Part shown: piece after piece, positions 25,842 through 34,887 of the stretch
Numbering within the stretch: position 1 is the first letter of the stretch
Layout: every line of letters starts with the position of its first letter
Assembly: GCF_000017205.1 (NCBI RefSeq)
Contig: NC_009656.1
Span: 3,724,001-3,788,000, forward strand
Direction of reading: 5' to 3'
Source of the DNA: Pseudomonas paraeruginosa PA7
Lineage (GTDB): Bacteria; Pseudomonadota; Gammaproteobacteria; Pseudomonadales; Pseudomonadaceae
Length of the DNA: 64,000 bases
The notes under the pieces: generated by a model
The model's database searches: none
Told to the model about the DNA's origin: nothing
What the model saw: only the letters and a program-made list of their open reading frames with translations
Made by a program: the position numbers and the translations under genes

Positions 25842-26483
25842 TCACCCCCGCCCCTGCTCCAGCTCCCGCGCCGCGCGCCAGTAGGCCAGCGCCATGGCCA
25901 CGGTGGCGGCCAGCAGTGGCAGCATCGCCAGCACCAGCAGCAGGACCGAAACCACCATCGCGCCACCGGCGATGTCCAGCCAGGCCATGATCCGCAGCGA
26001 GGGATAGAGGTTCTCCTGCTTGAGCAGGCGCAGGCCCAGCCAGAGGGTGGCGACGCCAAGCAGCGCGAGCAGTGCGAAGTACACCAGCGCCTGCCAGTGC
26101 CACTCCTGCAGCGCGTCGTCCGTCACTGCCAGCAGGCTCCAGGCTTCGCCCACCAGGGTCAGGAGGATCGACAGCCAGACCGGCCAGGCCAGCGAAGGGC
26201 CGCGGAAGCGTGACTCGACCAGATGCTTGAGCCGCAGCAGCAGGTAGGCGCCGAGCAGGCTGAGGAGCAGGCCGAGCCAGTCGGCGTAGGCGCCGAGCGC
26301 GGCACCGTCGCCGAACGCCTCGAGCAGGCTGAGCACCATCAGCACCACACCGCCGGCTATCGAGGCCAGGCACAGCCAGGCGAGGACCCGCAGTTGCGCA
26401 GCCGTCCAGCGCTGGCGAAAGCCGTCCGGCACGCCCTGCTCGACCAGCTCGACACGCGGAGTGGCGTAGGGGTTTGCATCCAT
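25842..26483 (-). CDS. Hypothetical multi-spanning membrane protein
   Basis: A 213-aa protein with about six hydrophobic helices, for example VLAWLCLASIAGGVVLMVLSLL, WLGLLLSLLGAYLLLRL, LVYFALLALLGVATLWLGL and AMVVSVLLLVLAMLPLLAATV. The N-terminus MDANPYATPRVELVE resembles the NPY-containing start of many small uncharacterised inner-membrane proteins. No catalytic motif is recognised. GAGGAG precedes the ATG at 26483. It converges on the MarR gene. Confidence 0.75.
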   Translation of the reverse strand: MDANPYATPRVELVEQGVPDGFRQRWTAAQLRVLAWLCLASIAGGVVLMVLSLLEAFGDGAALGAYADWLGLLLSLLGAYLLLRLKHLVESRFRGPSLAWPVWLSILLTLVGEAWSLLAVTDDALQEWHWQALVYFALLALLGVATLWLGLRLLKQENLYPSLRIMAWLDIAGGAMVVSVLLLVLAMLPLLAATVAMALAYWRAARELEQGRG

Positions 26484-26711
26484 GGCGAAGCTCCTCGGCA
26501 AATGCCGCGACGTTACCAGTTGCGTTCGCTTCCGGCAGCAGGGACTGTATGGCCAACTATGTCCGCGGCTGTACCGGGACAGCCCCGCCCCGGCTGTTTA
26601 GGCTGCGGAAACAGTAGAACGATGATCGGCACCCTGCGCTTCGCGTCACCCTCCTCCGTGGCCCCGCCCACCGCTGTGCCCGGTCATCCCCACTCCATGG
26701 AAGTGCCCGGC

Positions 26712-27914
26712 ATGACCGAAACCACCCAGCCTCAGCCGCAGTCCCGCCTGCGTCCTTTCGCCGACTCTTCGCCCGCCGCCGTGGTGGCCGGCTTCGTCGC
26801 CATGCTCACCGGCTACACCAGTTCGCTGGTGCTGATGTTCCAGGCCGGGCAGAACGCCGGCCTGAGCAGTGCACAGATTTCCTCGTGGATCTGGGCGCTG
26901 TCGATCGGCATGGGCCTGGCGACCATCGGCCTGACCCTGCGCTACCGCGTGCCGATCGTGATCGCCTGGTCGACCCCCGGCGCTGCGCTGCTGATCAGCA
27001 GCCTGCCCGGCGTGCCCTACAGCGAGGCTATCGGTGCCTTCATCGTCTGCGCCGCGCTGATCACCCTGTGCGGTGTCACCGGCAGCTTCGAACGCCTGAT
27101 GCGCCAGGTTCCCTCCTCGCTGGCCTCGGCGCTGCTGGCCGGGGTGCTGTTCCGCATCGGCATCGAGATCTGCAACGCCGCCGAGCAGCAGACCCTGCTG
27201 GTGCTGGCGATGTTCTTCAGCTACCTGCTGTGCAAGCGCGTCTCGCCGCGCTACGCGGTATTCGCCGCGCTGCTGGTCGGCGTGCTGCTGGCCGGGGCGC
27301 TGGGCCAGCTGGACTTCAGCCGGTTCCGCCTGGAACTGGCGGTGCCGGAGTGGACCACGCCGAGCTTCTCCCTGGCCGCCACCATCAGCATCGGCATCCC
27401 GCTGTTCATCGTCGCCATGGCCTCGCAGAACATGCCCGGCATCGCCGTGCTGCGCGCCGACGGCTACCAGGTACCCGCCTCGCCGCTGATCTCGAGCACC
27501 GGCATCGCCTCGATCCTGCTGGCACCGTTCGGCTCCCATGGCATCAACCTGGCGGCGATCAGCGCGGCGATCTGCACCGGCCCCTCGGCCCACGAGGACC
27601 CGCGCAAGCGCTACACGGCGGCACTCTGGTGCGGCTTCTTCAACTGCATCGCCGGGACCTTCGGCGCCACCCTGGCGGCGCTGTTCGCCGCTTTCCCCAA
27701 GGCGCTGGTGCTGTCCATCGCCGCCATCGCCCTGCTCGGCTCGATCATGAACGGCCTGGCCAATTCGATGGCCGACGAGCGCCAGCGCGAGGCCGCGCTG
27801 GTGACCTTCATGGTCACCGCCTCCGGCTTCACCCTGTTGTCCATCGGCTCGGCGTTCTGGGGCCTGGTGGCCGGCCTGCTGACCCAGTTCGTGCTCAACT
27901 GGCGGCGCGGCTGA
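26712..27914 (+). CDS. BenE-family (benzoate/H+ symporter-like) transporter
   Basis: A 400-aa membrane protein with about 12 hydrophobic segments and BenE-type stretches such as AVVAGFVAMLTGYTSSLVLMF, VIAWSTPGAALLI, MASQNMPGIAVLRADGY and GSHGINLAAISAAICTGP. BenE proteins import benzoate or related aromatic acids with protons, but no catabolic genes lie beside it, so the substrate is open. ATG at 26712 is favoured by GGAAG upstream; an ATG 15 nt earlier lacks one. It converges on the next transporter with only 6 bp between stops. Confidence 0.85.
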   Translation: MTETTQPQPQSRLRPFADSSPAAVVAGFVAMLTGYTSSLVLMFQAGQNAGLSSAQISSWIWALSIGMGLATIGLTLRYRVPIVIAWSTPGAALLISSLPGVPYSEAIGAFIVCAALITLCGVTGSFERLMRQVPSSLASALLAGVLFRIGIEICNAAEQQTLLVLAMFFSYLLCKRVSPRYAVFAALLVGVLLAGALGQLDFSRFRLELAVPEWTTPSFSLAATISIGIPLFIVAMASQNMPGIAVLRADGYQVPASPLISSTGIASILLAPFGSHGINLAAISAAICTGPSAHEDPRKRYTAALWCGFFNCIAGTFGATLAALFAAFPKALVLSIAAIALLGSIMNGLANSMADERQREAALVTFMVTASGFTLLSIGSAFWGLVAGLLTQFVLNWRRG

Positions 27915-27920
27915 CGATCC

Positions 27921-28814
27921 TCAGTCCGGCGCCGCCACGGGCGCCGGAGCGGCCTTGTGACCGCGGCTGACCCACCAGCCGAAGGCCGCCGCGGTGAAGA
28001 ACATCAGCACTCCGTAGATCGCCGGCGGAATCGCCATGGTGCTGTTGTTCAGCAGACTCGGACTCAGCGCCAGGGCGATCGCCAGGGTGCCGTTGTGGAT
28101 CCCGATCTCCATGCCGATGGCCACCGCCTGGGCCTTCGGCAGGCGCAGCAGGCGCGGCACCCAGTAGCCCACCGCCAGGCTCAGCAGGTTGAAGGCCAGC
28201 GCGGCCAGCCCGACCACCGGCGCATAGGTAACGAAGGTCTGCCAGTCCTTGGCCAGCGCCAGCAGGATGATCACCAGCAACAACAGCGCGGAAAGGATCT
28301 TCACCGGCTTCTGCAGGCGCTCCGCCACGGCCGGCAGGCGGTTGCGCACCAGCATGCCGATGGCCACCGGGCCGAGGACGATGACGAACACCTGCACGAC
28401 CTTGGCGAACTGCAGGGGAATCGCCTGTCCATCACCCATGAAGTATTGCAGCGAGAGGTTGACGATCAGCGGCATGGTGAGGATGGCGATCACCGAGTTC
28501 ACCGCGGTCAGGGTGATGTTCAGCGCCACGTCGCCATGCGCCAGGTGGCTGTAGAGGTTGGCGGTAGTGCCGCCAGGCGAGGCCGCCAGCAGCATCATGC
28601 CGACCGCCAGGGCCGCCTCCAGGGCGAAGCCCTGGACGATCAGGAAGCAGGCCAGGGGCAGCAGGACGATCTGGCATACCAGGCCGACCAGCACCGGCTT
28701 CGGATAGCGCACAACGCGGATGAAGTCGGCCGGGGTCAGGGACAGTCCGAGGCCGAGCATGATGATGCCCAGGGCGATGGGAAGAAACAGCGTCAGGATG
28801 GGATCGGCGGTCAT
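27921..28814 (-). CDS. Bile acid:sodium symporter (SBF/ASBT) family transporter
   Basis: A 297-aa inner-membrane protein with about nine to ten hydrophobic helices. Family marks are MLGLGLSLTPADFIRVVRYPKPVLVGL, MLLAASPGGTTANLYSHLAHGDVALN (discontinuous helix with the SPGG sodium site) and GMEIGIHNGTLAIALAL. Bacterial members carry organic anions such as pantoate or keto acids; the substrate is not evident here. Confidence 0.88.
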   Translation of the reverse strand: MTADPILTLFLPIALGIIMLGLGLSLTPADFIRVVRYPKPVLVGLVCQIVLLPLACFLIVQGFALEAALAVGMMLLAASPGGTTANLYSHLAHGDVALNITLTAVNSVIAILTMPLIVNLSLQYFMGDGQAIPLQFAKVVQVFVIVLGPVAIGMLVRNRLPAVAERLQKPVKILSALLLLVIILLALAKDWQTFVTYAPVVGLAALAFNLLSLAVGYWVPRLLRLPKAQAVAIGMEIGIHNGTLAIALALSPSLLNNSTMAIPPAIYGVLMFFTAAAFGWWVSRGHKAAPAPVAAPD

Positions 28815-28965
28815 TATTGTTATTGCTCCGATGCGACGAAGGCGGGCTCAGGCCGCGGATTCTCGACCCAGGTTAGTCCCCCGGCAGTGGCCTGGCGCGC
28901 CAAACCGCGCGCCGACCTGTAACAGAATGCGAACGCCCCGCGACGAGGCATCCGAGGCGGACGGC

Positions 28966-29727
28966 TCAGATCGCCGTCGCGCCGCCGTCCACCGGCAAGG
29001 CGATGCCGGTGGTGAAGCCGGCGTTATCGCTGCACAGGTAGAGCACCGCGGCAGCGATCTCCTCGACCCGCCCGACCCGCCCCAACGGATGCATCGCGGC
29101 AGCGAACTCGGCCTTGCGCGGGTCGGCCTCGTAGGCGCGGCGGAACATGTCGGTGTCGATCACCGCCGGACACACGGCGTTGATGCGGATGCCCTTCTTC
29201 GCGTACTCGATCGCCGCCGACTTGGTCAGGCCGATCACCGCATGCTTGGAAGCCGCGTAGATGCTCATCTTCGGTGCCGCGCCGAGGCCGGCGACCGACG
29301 CGGTGTTGACGATCGCGCCGCCGCCCTGGGCCAGCATCAGCGGGATCTGGTGCTTCATGCACAGCCAGACGCCCTTCACGTTGACCCCCATGATGGCGTC
29401 GAACTCGGCCTCGCTGCCGTCGGCCAGCCTGCCCTGCTCGATCTCGATGCCGGCGTTGTTGAAGGCATAGTCGAGGCGACCGTAGGCAGCCACGCAGCCT
29501 TCGACCAGCGCCTTGACCTCGGCGTCGCGGGTGACGTCGCAGCGGATGAAAGCGGCCTCGCCGCCGGCCTGGCGGATAGTCGCCACCGTGGCTTCGCCGC
29601 CGACGCTATCCAGGTCGGCGACCACCACCTTGATCCCGGCGTCGGCGAAGGCCAGCGCGGTGGCGCGGCCGATGCCCGCGGCACCGCCGGTGACCAGGGC
29701 GACCTGGCCGGAAAGGAGTTTGCTCAT
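28966..29727 (-). CDS. Short-chain dehydrogenase/reductase (SDR)
   Basis: A 253-aa classical SDR. The Rossmann motif TGGAAGIG is near residue 14, an acidic ADLDS ends beta-2 (favouring NAD), NNAG follows, then catalytic Ser (NTASVAGLG) and YAASK (Tyr and Lys). The C-terminus FTTGIALPVDGGATAI is typical. GAGGATC serves as ribosome site. The substrate is unknown. Confidence 0.9.
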   Translation of the reverse strand: MSKLLSGQVALVTGGAAGIGRATALAFADAGIKVVVADLDSVGGEATVATIRQAGGEAAFIRCDVTRDAEVKALVEGCVAAYGRLDYAFNNAGIEIEQGRLADGSEAEFDAIMGVNVKGVWLCMKHQIPLMLAQGGGAIVNTASVAGLGAAPKMSIYAASKHAVIGLTKSAAIEYAKKGIRINAVCPAVIDTDMFRRAYEADPRKAEFAAAMHPLGRVGRVEEIAAAVLYLCSDNAGFTTGIALPVDGGATAI

Positions 29728-29884
29728 CTACTGATCCTCGGGGAAAACGTCTCCCGCCAACCGCGGCGGGATCGAACCGGGCCAGTCTAGCCAGGGTCCA
29801 GGGCAGGCATAGCACTATCAGGCGATTGGAGGATGGCCCATCCAGGCCATTGATGACACCGCGCAACGCCAATCACCCTCATAG

Positions 29885-29896
29885 ATGACCGGTCAT
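29885..29896. promoter_or_regulatory. 12-bp palindrome upstream of the MDR oxidoreductase
   Basis: ATGACCGGTCAT is a perfect inverted repeat, 82 bp upstream of the MDR start. The GACCGGTC core resembles operators of TetR-family electrophile sensors such as NemR. No TetR gene lies in the immediate neighbourhood. Confidence 0.45.
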
Positions 29897-29977
29897 TTCC
29901 ACACCGCTCGGCGCTTGCCGCCGCCGTTGCCGGCGACTAACCCTAGGTATCCGTTTTCCATTCCACGAGTGCCTGCC

Positions 29978-30982
29978 ATGCAAACCCAGATCAATCGGCA
30001 ATACCAGTTGGCCCAGCGTCCCAGCGGACTGCCCGGCCGCGACACCTTCAGTTTCGTCGAGGCCCCGCTCGGCGAGCCGGGCGACGGCCAGATCCTGGTA
30101 CGCAACGAGTATCTGTCGCTGGACCCGGCGATGCGCGGCTGGATGAACGATGCCCGCTCCTACATCCCGCCAGTGGCCATCGGCGAGGTGATGCGCGCGC
30201 TCGGCGTGGGCAAGGTGCTGGCCTCCAGGCACCCCGGCTTCAAGCCCGGCGACTACGTGAACGGCGCCCTCGGCGTGCAGGACTACTTCGTCGGCGAGCC
30301 GAAGGGCTTCTACCTGGTCGACCCGTCCCGCGCGCCGCTGCCGCGCTACCTCTCGGCGTTGGGCATGACCGGGATGACCGCCTATTTCGCCCTGCTCGAC
30401 GTCGGCCAGCCGAGGAGCGGCGAGACCGTGGTGATCTCCGGCGCCGCCGGCGCGGTGGGCAGCGTCGCCGGGCAGATCGCCAGGCTCAAGGGCTGCCGGG
30501 TGGTGGGTATCGCCGGCGGCGCCGAGAAATGTCGCTTCCTGGTCGAGGAACTGGGCTTCGACGGCGCCATCGACTACAAGAACGAAGACCTCGCCGCCGG
30601 GCTCAAGCGCGAATGCCCGAAGGGCATCGATGTGTTCTTCGACAATGTCGGCGGTGAAATCCTCGACACGGTGCTCACCCGCATCGCCTTCAAGGCACGT
30701 ATCGTCCTCTGCGGCGCGATCAGCCAGTACAACAACAAGGAAGCGGTGCGCGGCCCGGCCAACTACCTGTCGCTGCTGGTCAATCGCGCGCGCATGGAAG
30801 GCATGGTGGTGATGGACTATGCCCAGCGCTTCCCGGAAGGCCTGAAGGAGATGGCCACCTGGCTGGCGGAAGGCAAGCTGCAATCGCGCGAGGACATCGT
30901 CGAAGGCCTGGAGACCTTCCCCGAGACCCTGCTCAAGCTGTTCAGCGGGGAGAACTTCGGCAAGCTGGTGTTGAAGGTTTGA
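29978..30982 (+). CDS. Zinc-independent MDR NADPH-dependent oxidoreductase (curcumin/prostaglandin reductase type)
   Basis: A 334-aa medium-chain reductase of the LTB4DH/CurA group: LDPAMRGWMND at the N-terminus, GMTGMTAYFALLDVG, the nucleotide motif GAAGAVGSVAGQIARLKG, and FDNVGGEILDTVL. Zinc ligands are absent, as expected for this branch. Family members reduce alkenal or enone double bonds. The ATG at 29978 is fixed by the conserved N-terminus; the frame is open further upstream but crosses the palindrome. Confidence 0.9.
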   Translation: MQTQINRQYQLAQRPSGLPGRDTFSFVEAPLGEPGDGQILVRNEYLSLDPAMRGWMNDARSYIPPVAIGEVMRALGVGKVLASRHPGFKPGDYVNGALGVQDYFVGEPKGFYLVDPSRAPLPRYLSALGMTGMTAYFALLDVGQPRSGETVVISGAAGAVGSVAGQIARLKGCRVVGIAGGAEKCRFLVEELGFDGAIDYKNEDLAAGLKRECPKGIDVFFDNVGGEILDTVLTRIAFKARIVLCGAISQYNNKEAVRGPANYLSLLVNRARMEGMVVMDYAQRFPEGLKEMATWLAEGKLQSREDIVEGLETFPETLLKLFSGENFGKLVLKV

Positions 30983-31146
30983 GAGCCGTCCGGCGGCGCC
31001 GGGAAACGGCGGATATCGTCCTGCGATATTCGCCCTGCGCCTCCTCCCCGGAAGCGGCTACGGCGAAAAAATAATGACTCCCGGCAATCCCGCCGCCGGG
31101 CCTTCGGGATAAGCTGCGGCATCCGCGCCTGCAAGGAAACGGCCGC

Positions 31147-32883
31147 ATGCCACTCGCCCGCTGGGTCCCCGGACTCGACAGCCTGCTCCACTACCGCCGC
31201 GCCTGGTTCCGCCCGGATCTCCAGGCCGGCCTGTCGGTGGCGGCGATCCAGATCCCCACCGCCATCGCCTACGCCCAGATCGCCGGCTTCCCGCCCCAGG
31301 TGGGACTCTACGCGTGCATCCTGCCGATGCTGATCTACGCCCTGATCGGCAGTTCGCGGCAACTGATGGTCGGTCCCGACGCGGCCACCGCGGCGATGGT
31401 CGCCGCCGCCATCACTCCGCTGGCGGCGGGCGATCCCCAGCGCCTGGTGGACCTGTCGATGATCGTCGCGATCATGGTCGGGCTGTTCTCCATCGTCGCC
31501 GGCCTGGCCCGCGCCGGGTTCATCGCCAGCTTCCTCTCGCGACCGATCCTGGTCGGCTACCTCAACGGTATCGGTCTGAGCCTGCTGGTCGGCCAGCTGG
31601 GCAAGCTGTTCGGCTACGAGGCGGCCACCAGCGGCTTCGTAGCCGGCATCCTGGCGCTGCTGGAGAACCTGCTGCACCTCCACTGGCCGACGCTGATCGT
31701 CGGCAGCCTCTCGCTGGCGGTGATGGTGCTGCTGCCGCGGCGCTTCCCGCAGTTGCCCGGCGCGCTCTGCGGCGTGCTGCTGGCGACCGTGGCGTCAGCG
31801 GCGCTGGGGCTCGACCGTTTCGGCGTCGAGCTGCTCGGCGAAGTGCCGGCCGGACTGCCGCACCTGAGCTGGCCGCAGACCAACCTGGAAGAATTGAAAA
31901 GCCTGTTGCGCGATGCCACCGGCATCACCGTGGTCAGCTTCTGCAGCGCCATGCTCACCGCGCGCAGCTTCGCCGCGCGTCATGGCTACAGCGTCAATGC
32001 CAACCACGAATTCGTCGCCCTCGGCCTGGCCAATGTCGGCGCCGGGGTTTCCCAGGGCTTCGCCATCAGCGGCGCCGACTCGCGCACAGCGGTGAACGAC
32101 ATGGTCGGAGGCAAGACCCAACTGGTCGGCATCGTCGCCGCGCTGGTGATCGCCGCCACGCTATTGCTGCTGAACAGGCCGCTGGGCTGGGTGCCGATGC
32201 CGGCGCTCGGCGCGGTCCTGCTGCTGGCCGGCTGGGGACTGATCGACGTACAGGCGCTGAAGGGCTTCTGGAAGCTCAGCCGCTTCGAGTTCAGCCTGTG
32301 CCTGCTGACCACCGTCGGCGTGCTCAGCGTCGGCGTGCTGCCGGGCATCTTCGTCGCCGTCAGCATCGCCGTGCTGCGCCTGCTCTACTACACCTATCGT
32401 CCGAGCGATGCGGTACTCGGCTGGATGCACGGCGTCGACGGCCAGGTCGAGCTGGCCAAGTACCCGCAGGCCAGCACCCTTCCCGGCCTGGTCATCTACC
32501 GCTTCGACGCGCCGCTGCTGTTCTTCAACGCCGACTATTTCAAGCAGCGGCTGCTCGCCGTGCTGGAGCGCACCGAGCAGCCACGCGCGGTACTGCTCAA
32601 CGCCGAGGCCATGACCAACCTGGACATCAGCGGCCTGACCACCCTCCACGAGGTACAGCAGATCCTCAAGGCCCAGGGCGTGCACCTGTCGCTGGCACGG
32701 GTCACCGGGCAGACCCTGGACCTCCTGCAACGCTCGAGCATGCTCGGCGAGATCAAGCCGCCGCTGGTGTTCAGCTCGGTGCGTTCGGGCGTCAGCGCCT
32801 ACCGCTACTGGCTACGCCAGCAGGCCAAGCTCGCCGGCGCGACGGCACAGCCCCAAGGCGAAACGGTTTCACCGCCGGCGTGA
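31147..32883 (+). CDS. SulP-family anion transporter with STAS domain
   Basis: A 578-aa SulP permease. The SulP signature region appears as LSVAAIQIPTAIAYAQIAGFPPQVGLYA, followed by about 12 membrane segments, the ISGADSRTAVNDMVGGKTQL loop and GVLPGIFVAVSIAVLRLLYY. A C-terminal STAS domain (about 440-560) includes ILLNAEAMTNLDISGLTTL-like sequence. Members carry sulfate, bicarbonate, or organic anions; annotation as sulfate permease is conventional only. No carbonic anhydrase or sulfur gene is adjacent. Confidence 0.9.
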   Translation: MPLARWVPGLDSLLHYRRAWFRPDLQAGLSVAAIQIPTAIAYAQIAGFPPQVGLYACILPMLIYALIGSSRQLMVGPDAATAAMVAAAITPLAAGDPQRLVDLSMIVAIMVGLFSIVAGLARAGFIASFLSRPILVGYLNGIGLSLLVGQLGKLFGYEAATSGFVAGILALLENLLHLHWPTLIVGSLSLAVMVLLPRRFPQLPGALCGVLLATVASAALGLDRFGVELLGEVPAGLPHLSWPQTNLEELKSLLRDATGITVVSFCSAMLTARSFAARHGYSVNANHEFVALGLANVGAGVSQGFAISGADSRTAVNDMVGGKTQLVGIVAALVIAATLLLLNRPLGWVPMPALGAVLLLAGWGLIDVQALKGFWKLSRFEFSLCLLTTVGVLSVGVLPGIFVAVSIAVLRLLYYTYRPSDAVLGWMHGVDGQVELAKYPQASTLPGLVIYRFDAPLLFFNADYFKQRLLAVLERTEQPRAVLLNAEAMTNLDISGLTTLHEVQQILKAQGVHLSLARVTGQTLDLLQRSSMLGEIKPPLVFSSVRSGVSAYRYWLRQQAKLAGATAQPQGETVSPPA

Positions 32884-32925
32884 AGCCGGCGATACTGTGC
32901 CCTCCCCGGAGAAAGGAGGTTCCCG

Positions 32926-33333
32926 ATGCGTTTCCCGCCGATCCTGCTGCTGGCCCTCGGCCTGTCCGCCAGCGCCCAGGCCGACTGGAGCGGCCCGATC
33001 GAGCAGCCGCTCTGGTCGCTGCCGGCGGCCCCGGGCCTGTCGCGCTGGCTGATCGTGCACAACCTGTCGAGCGCGGCGGCCGACGGCCTGTACCACGTCG
33101 AGGTCCTGGAGCGCCGCCAGGGCCAGCAGCCCTGGCAGTTCCAGCGCCTGGCCGCGCACCTGGCGCTGACCGAACAGGCGCTGCGGGCGAGTATCGTGGC
33201 GCCGCTGAAGCGCGGCGGGGTGTATCCGGAAAGCTACCAGTTCGCCTATCGCGAATGGCAGCGGCGGCAGGCCGCGGGGCAGGCACCGGTGTGCCGCAGC
33301 ACGGTCGCCGAGTGCCTGCCGACGGCCGAGTGA
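32926..33333 (+). CDS. Secreted hypothetical protein
   Basis: A 135-aa product with a cleavable signal peptide (MRFPPILLLALGLSASAQA, likely cut after AQA). The mature part has two Cys near the C-terminus (CRSTVAEC) that could form a disulfide. No known domain is recognised. A very strong AAAGGAGG ribosome site precedes the ATG, 43 nt after the SulP stop, so the two may be co-transcribed. Confidence 0.75.
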   Translation: MRFPPILLLALGLSASAQADWSGPIEQPLWSLPAAPGLSRWLIVHNLSSAAADGLYHVEVLERRQGQQPWQFQRLAAHLALTEQALRASIVAPLKRGGVYPESYQFAYREWQRRQAAGQAPVCRSTVAECLPTAE

Positions 33334-33339
33334 CACCGT

Positions 33340-33948
33340 CTACCTGGGCCGGATCATGCTGAACGTGTCGCGGGTATAGCTGTAGAGGCTGCCGCCGAGG
33401 CGACCGACCAGGTCGAGCCGGGCGCTGTCCACGTGGCGCTCGTCGGCCAGCACCGCGTCGTCGACATGCGCCAGCAGCACGCGGGCGAAGATCATGTGGC
33501 AATTGGGGTTCTCCGCCGGATACGGCTTGATCTCCGCCACCTCGCACTCGAAGGCCACCGCCGCCGCGGCGATCCGCGGCGGCGCCACGCGCACGCTGGG
33601 CACGGTAGGGATGCCCACCGTCTCGATCTCGCTGATCCCGTGGGGCAACCAGGCGGCGGTGGTGTTCATGGTCTCGGCCTGGGCGGCGCCGACCAGATGG
33701 ATCACCAGTTGCCCGGTGGCCTGGACATTGCGCAGGGTGTCCTTGAGGCTGCCATCGTCGCGCAGGCTGACGTTGACCATCAGGGTCGGCGGCTCGTCGC
33801 TGATCACCTGGAAGAAACTGAAAGGCGCCAGGTTGCTGACGCCCTCGGCGGACAGCGTCGAGACCCAGGCGATCGGCCGCGGGGTGACGGTGGAGGCCAG
33901 CCAGCGATAGGCCTCGGCAGGAGCGATGGTGGTGAAGTCCAGTTGCAT
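33340..33948 (-). CDS. Flavin reductase-like (DIM6/NTAB, FMN-binding split barrel) protein
   Basis: A 202-aa FMN-binding split-barrel protein. The family motifs are VTPRPIAWVSTLSAEGVSNLAPFSFFQVIS near the start and FECEVAEIKPYPAENPNCHMIFARVLLAH in the middle. Such proteins use FMN as reductase partners or stand-alone oxidoreductases. Lies 51 nt downstream of the ADC-like gene on the same strand, so a two-gene operon is likely. Confidence 0.88.
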   Translation of the reverse strand: MQLDFTTIAPAEAYRWLASTVTPRPIAWVSTLSAEGVSNLAPFSFFQVISDEPPTLMVNVSLRDDGSLKDTLRNVQATGQLVIHLVGAAQAETMNTTAAWLPHGISEIETVGIPTVPSVRVAPPRIAAAAVAFECEVAEIKPYPAENPNCHMIFARVLLAHVDDAVLADERHVDSARLDLVGRLGGSLYSYTRDTFSMIRPR

Positions 33949-33999
33949 GACGGGCTCGCGGGAATCGACGGAGGGGATGTCGATTATGCCCGAGCGCGC

Positions 34000-34746
34000 T
34001 CAGCCCGGAGGCGCCAGATAGTCGTAGACCAGGGCAGGCATCTCCAGGCTGAGATCGGCGACCAGGTGACTGGCGCCGAGCACTTCCAGCACCGGCAGGT
34101 CCGCCATCGGCGCCAGGGCATGCGCGAACAGCTGCAGGCGCGCCGGGCCGGTCCAGGCCTCGTGCAGCCGGATGTCGCTGATCCGGGTCCGCACCAGCTC
34201 GCAGATCCGCGGGCGGCTGTCGTAGCCACGCATGGTCTTGAGCATGAAGGTTTCCACACCGATCGCCGCCAGCGCCTCGTCCCTGGGCAACGGCCGGTGC
34301 TTGTAGCCCATGGTCGCGGTGGCGATGCGCAGGCTGCCATAGTCGATGCTCCCGACCAGGGTATCGGAGTCCACGTACAGGGCCGGCTTGCCGAGCTTCT
34401 TCGGGTAGGCGCTGGCCTCGCGCCCGGCGGCGATGGCCGGCAGGCTGTCGACATACATCGCATGCAGGTACTCGCCATGGCAGCCATCGAGGCTCACCCG
34501 GATCGCCTGGCCACCCTCGGCATAACGCCCCAGCCCGACGCTGTCGGGCATCAGCATGATCTCGAAGCGCACCAGCGCGCCGTCCAGTCGCAACGGTTCC
34601 GGGACCACCCGGCGCAGCGCCGCGGGATCGCTGCGGTAGTAGATGTTCAGGTATTCGCGGCGGAAGAAGCGGTACGGCCCGCCGGGATATGCGGCGCCGT
34701 CGCCCAGCGGGGTGGAAACGGCGCGCAGGACCTCTTCGATGTTCAT
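34000..34746 (-). CDS. Acetoacetate decarboxylase-like protein
   Basis: A 248-aa ADC-superfamily protein. The catalytic Lys pair is visible in EASAYPKKLGKPAL, the residues that form the Schiff base and shift its pKa in acetoacetate decarboxylase. RREYLNIYYRSD and PEPLRLDGALVRFEIMLMPDS are also typical. Some homologues act as aldolases or decarboxylate other keto acids, so acetoacetate is only the default. It probably pairs with the flavin-reductase-like gene downstream. Confidence 0.87.
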   Translation of the reverse strand: MNIEEVLRAVSTPLGDGAAYPGGPYRFFRREYLNIYYRSDPAALRRVVPEPLRLDGALVRFEIMLMPDSVGLGRYAEGGQAIRVSLDGCHGEYLHAMYVDSLPAIAAGREASAYPKKLGKPALYVDSDTLVGSIDYGSLRIATATMGYKHRPLPRDEALAAIGVETFMLKTMRGYDSRPRICELVRTRISDIRLHEAWTGPARLQLFAHALAPMADLPVLEVLGASHLVADLSLEMPALVYDYLAPPG

Positions 34747-34887
34747 CGTACATACCCTGTCGAGATGGACGCTGGAGTTCTAGTCCAGCGTCCGGCCGCC
34801 GGCAAGCACGCCTGTAGGGTTTCACAGGCCGGCGCGGGGGACGCCCACCGGCTAGAGTTGTAACCCTTCCCTATCGGAGACAACGCC

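Noticed and set aside
26223..26711. Long upstream extension of the BenE-type gene
   Set aside because: The extra region is antisense to the neighbouring membrane protein and lacks family similarity; the ATG at 26712 has a ribosome site.
29978..30982. Alcohol dehydrogenase annotation for the MDR gene
   Set aside because: Zinc-binding residues are absent; motifs fit the curcumin/prostaglandin reductase group.
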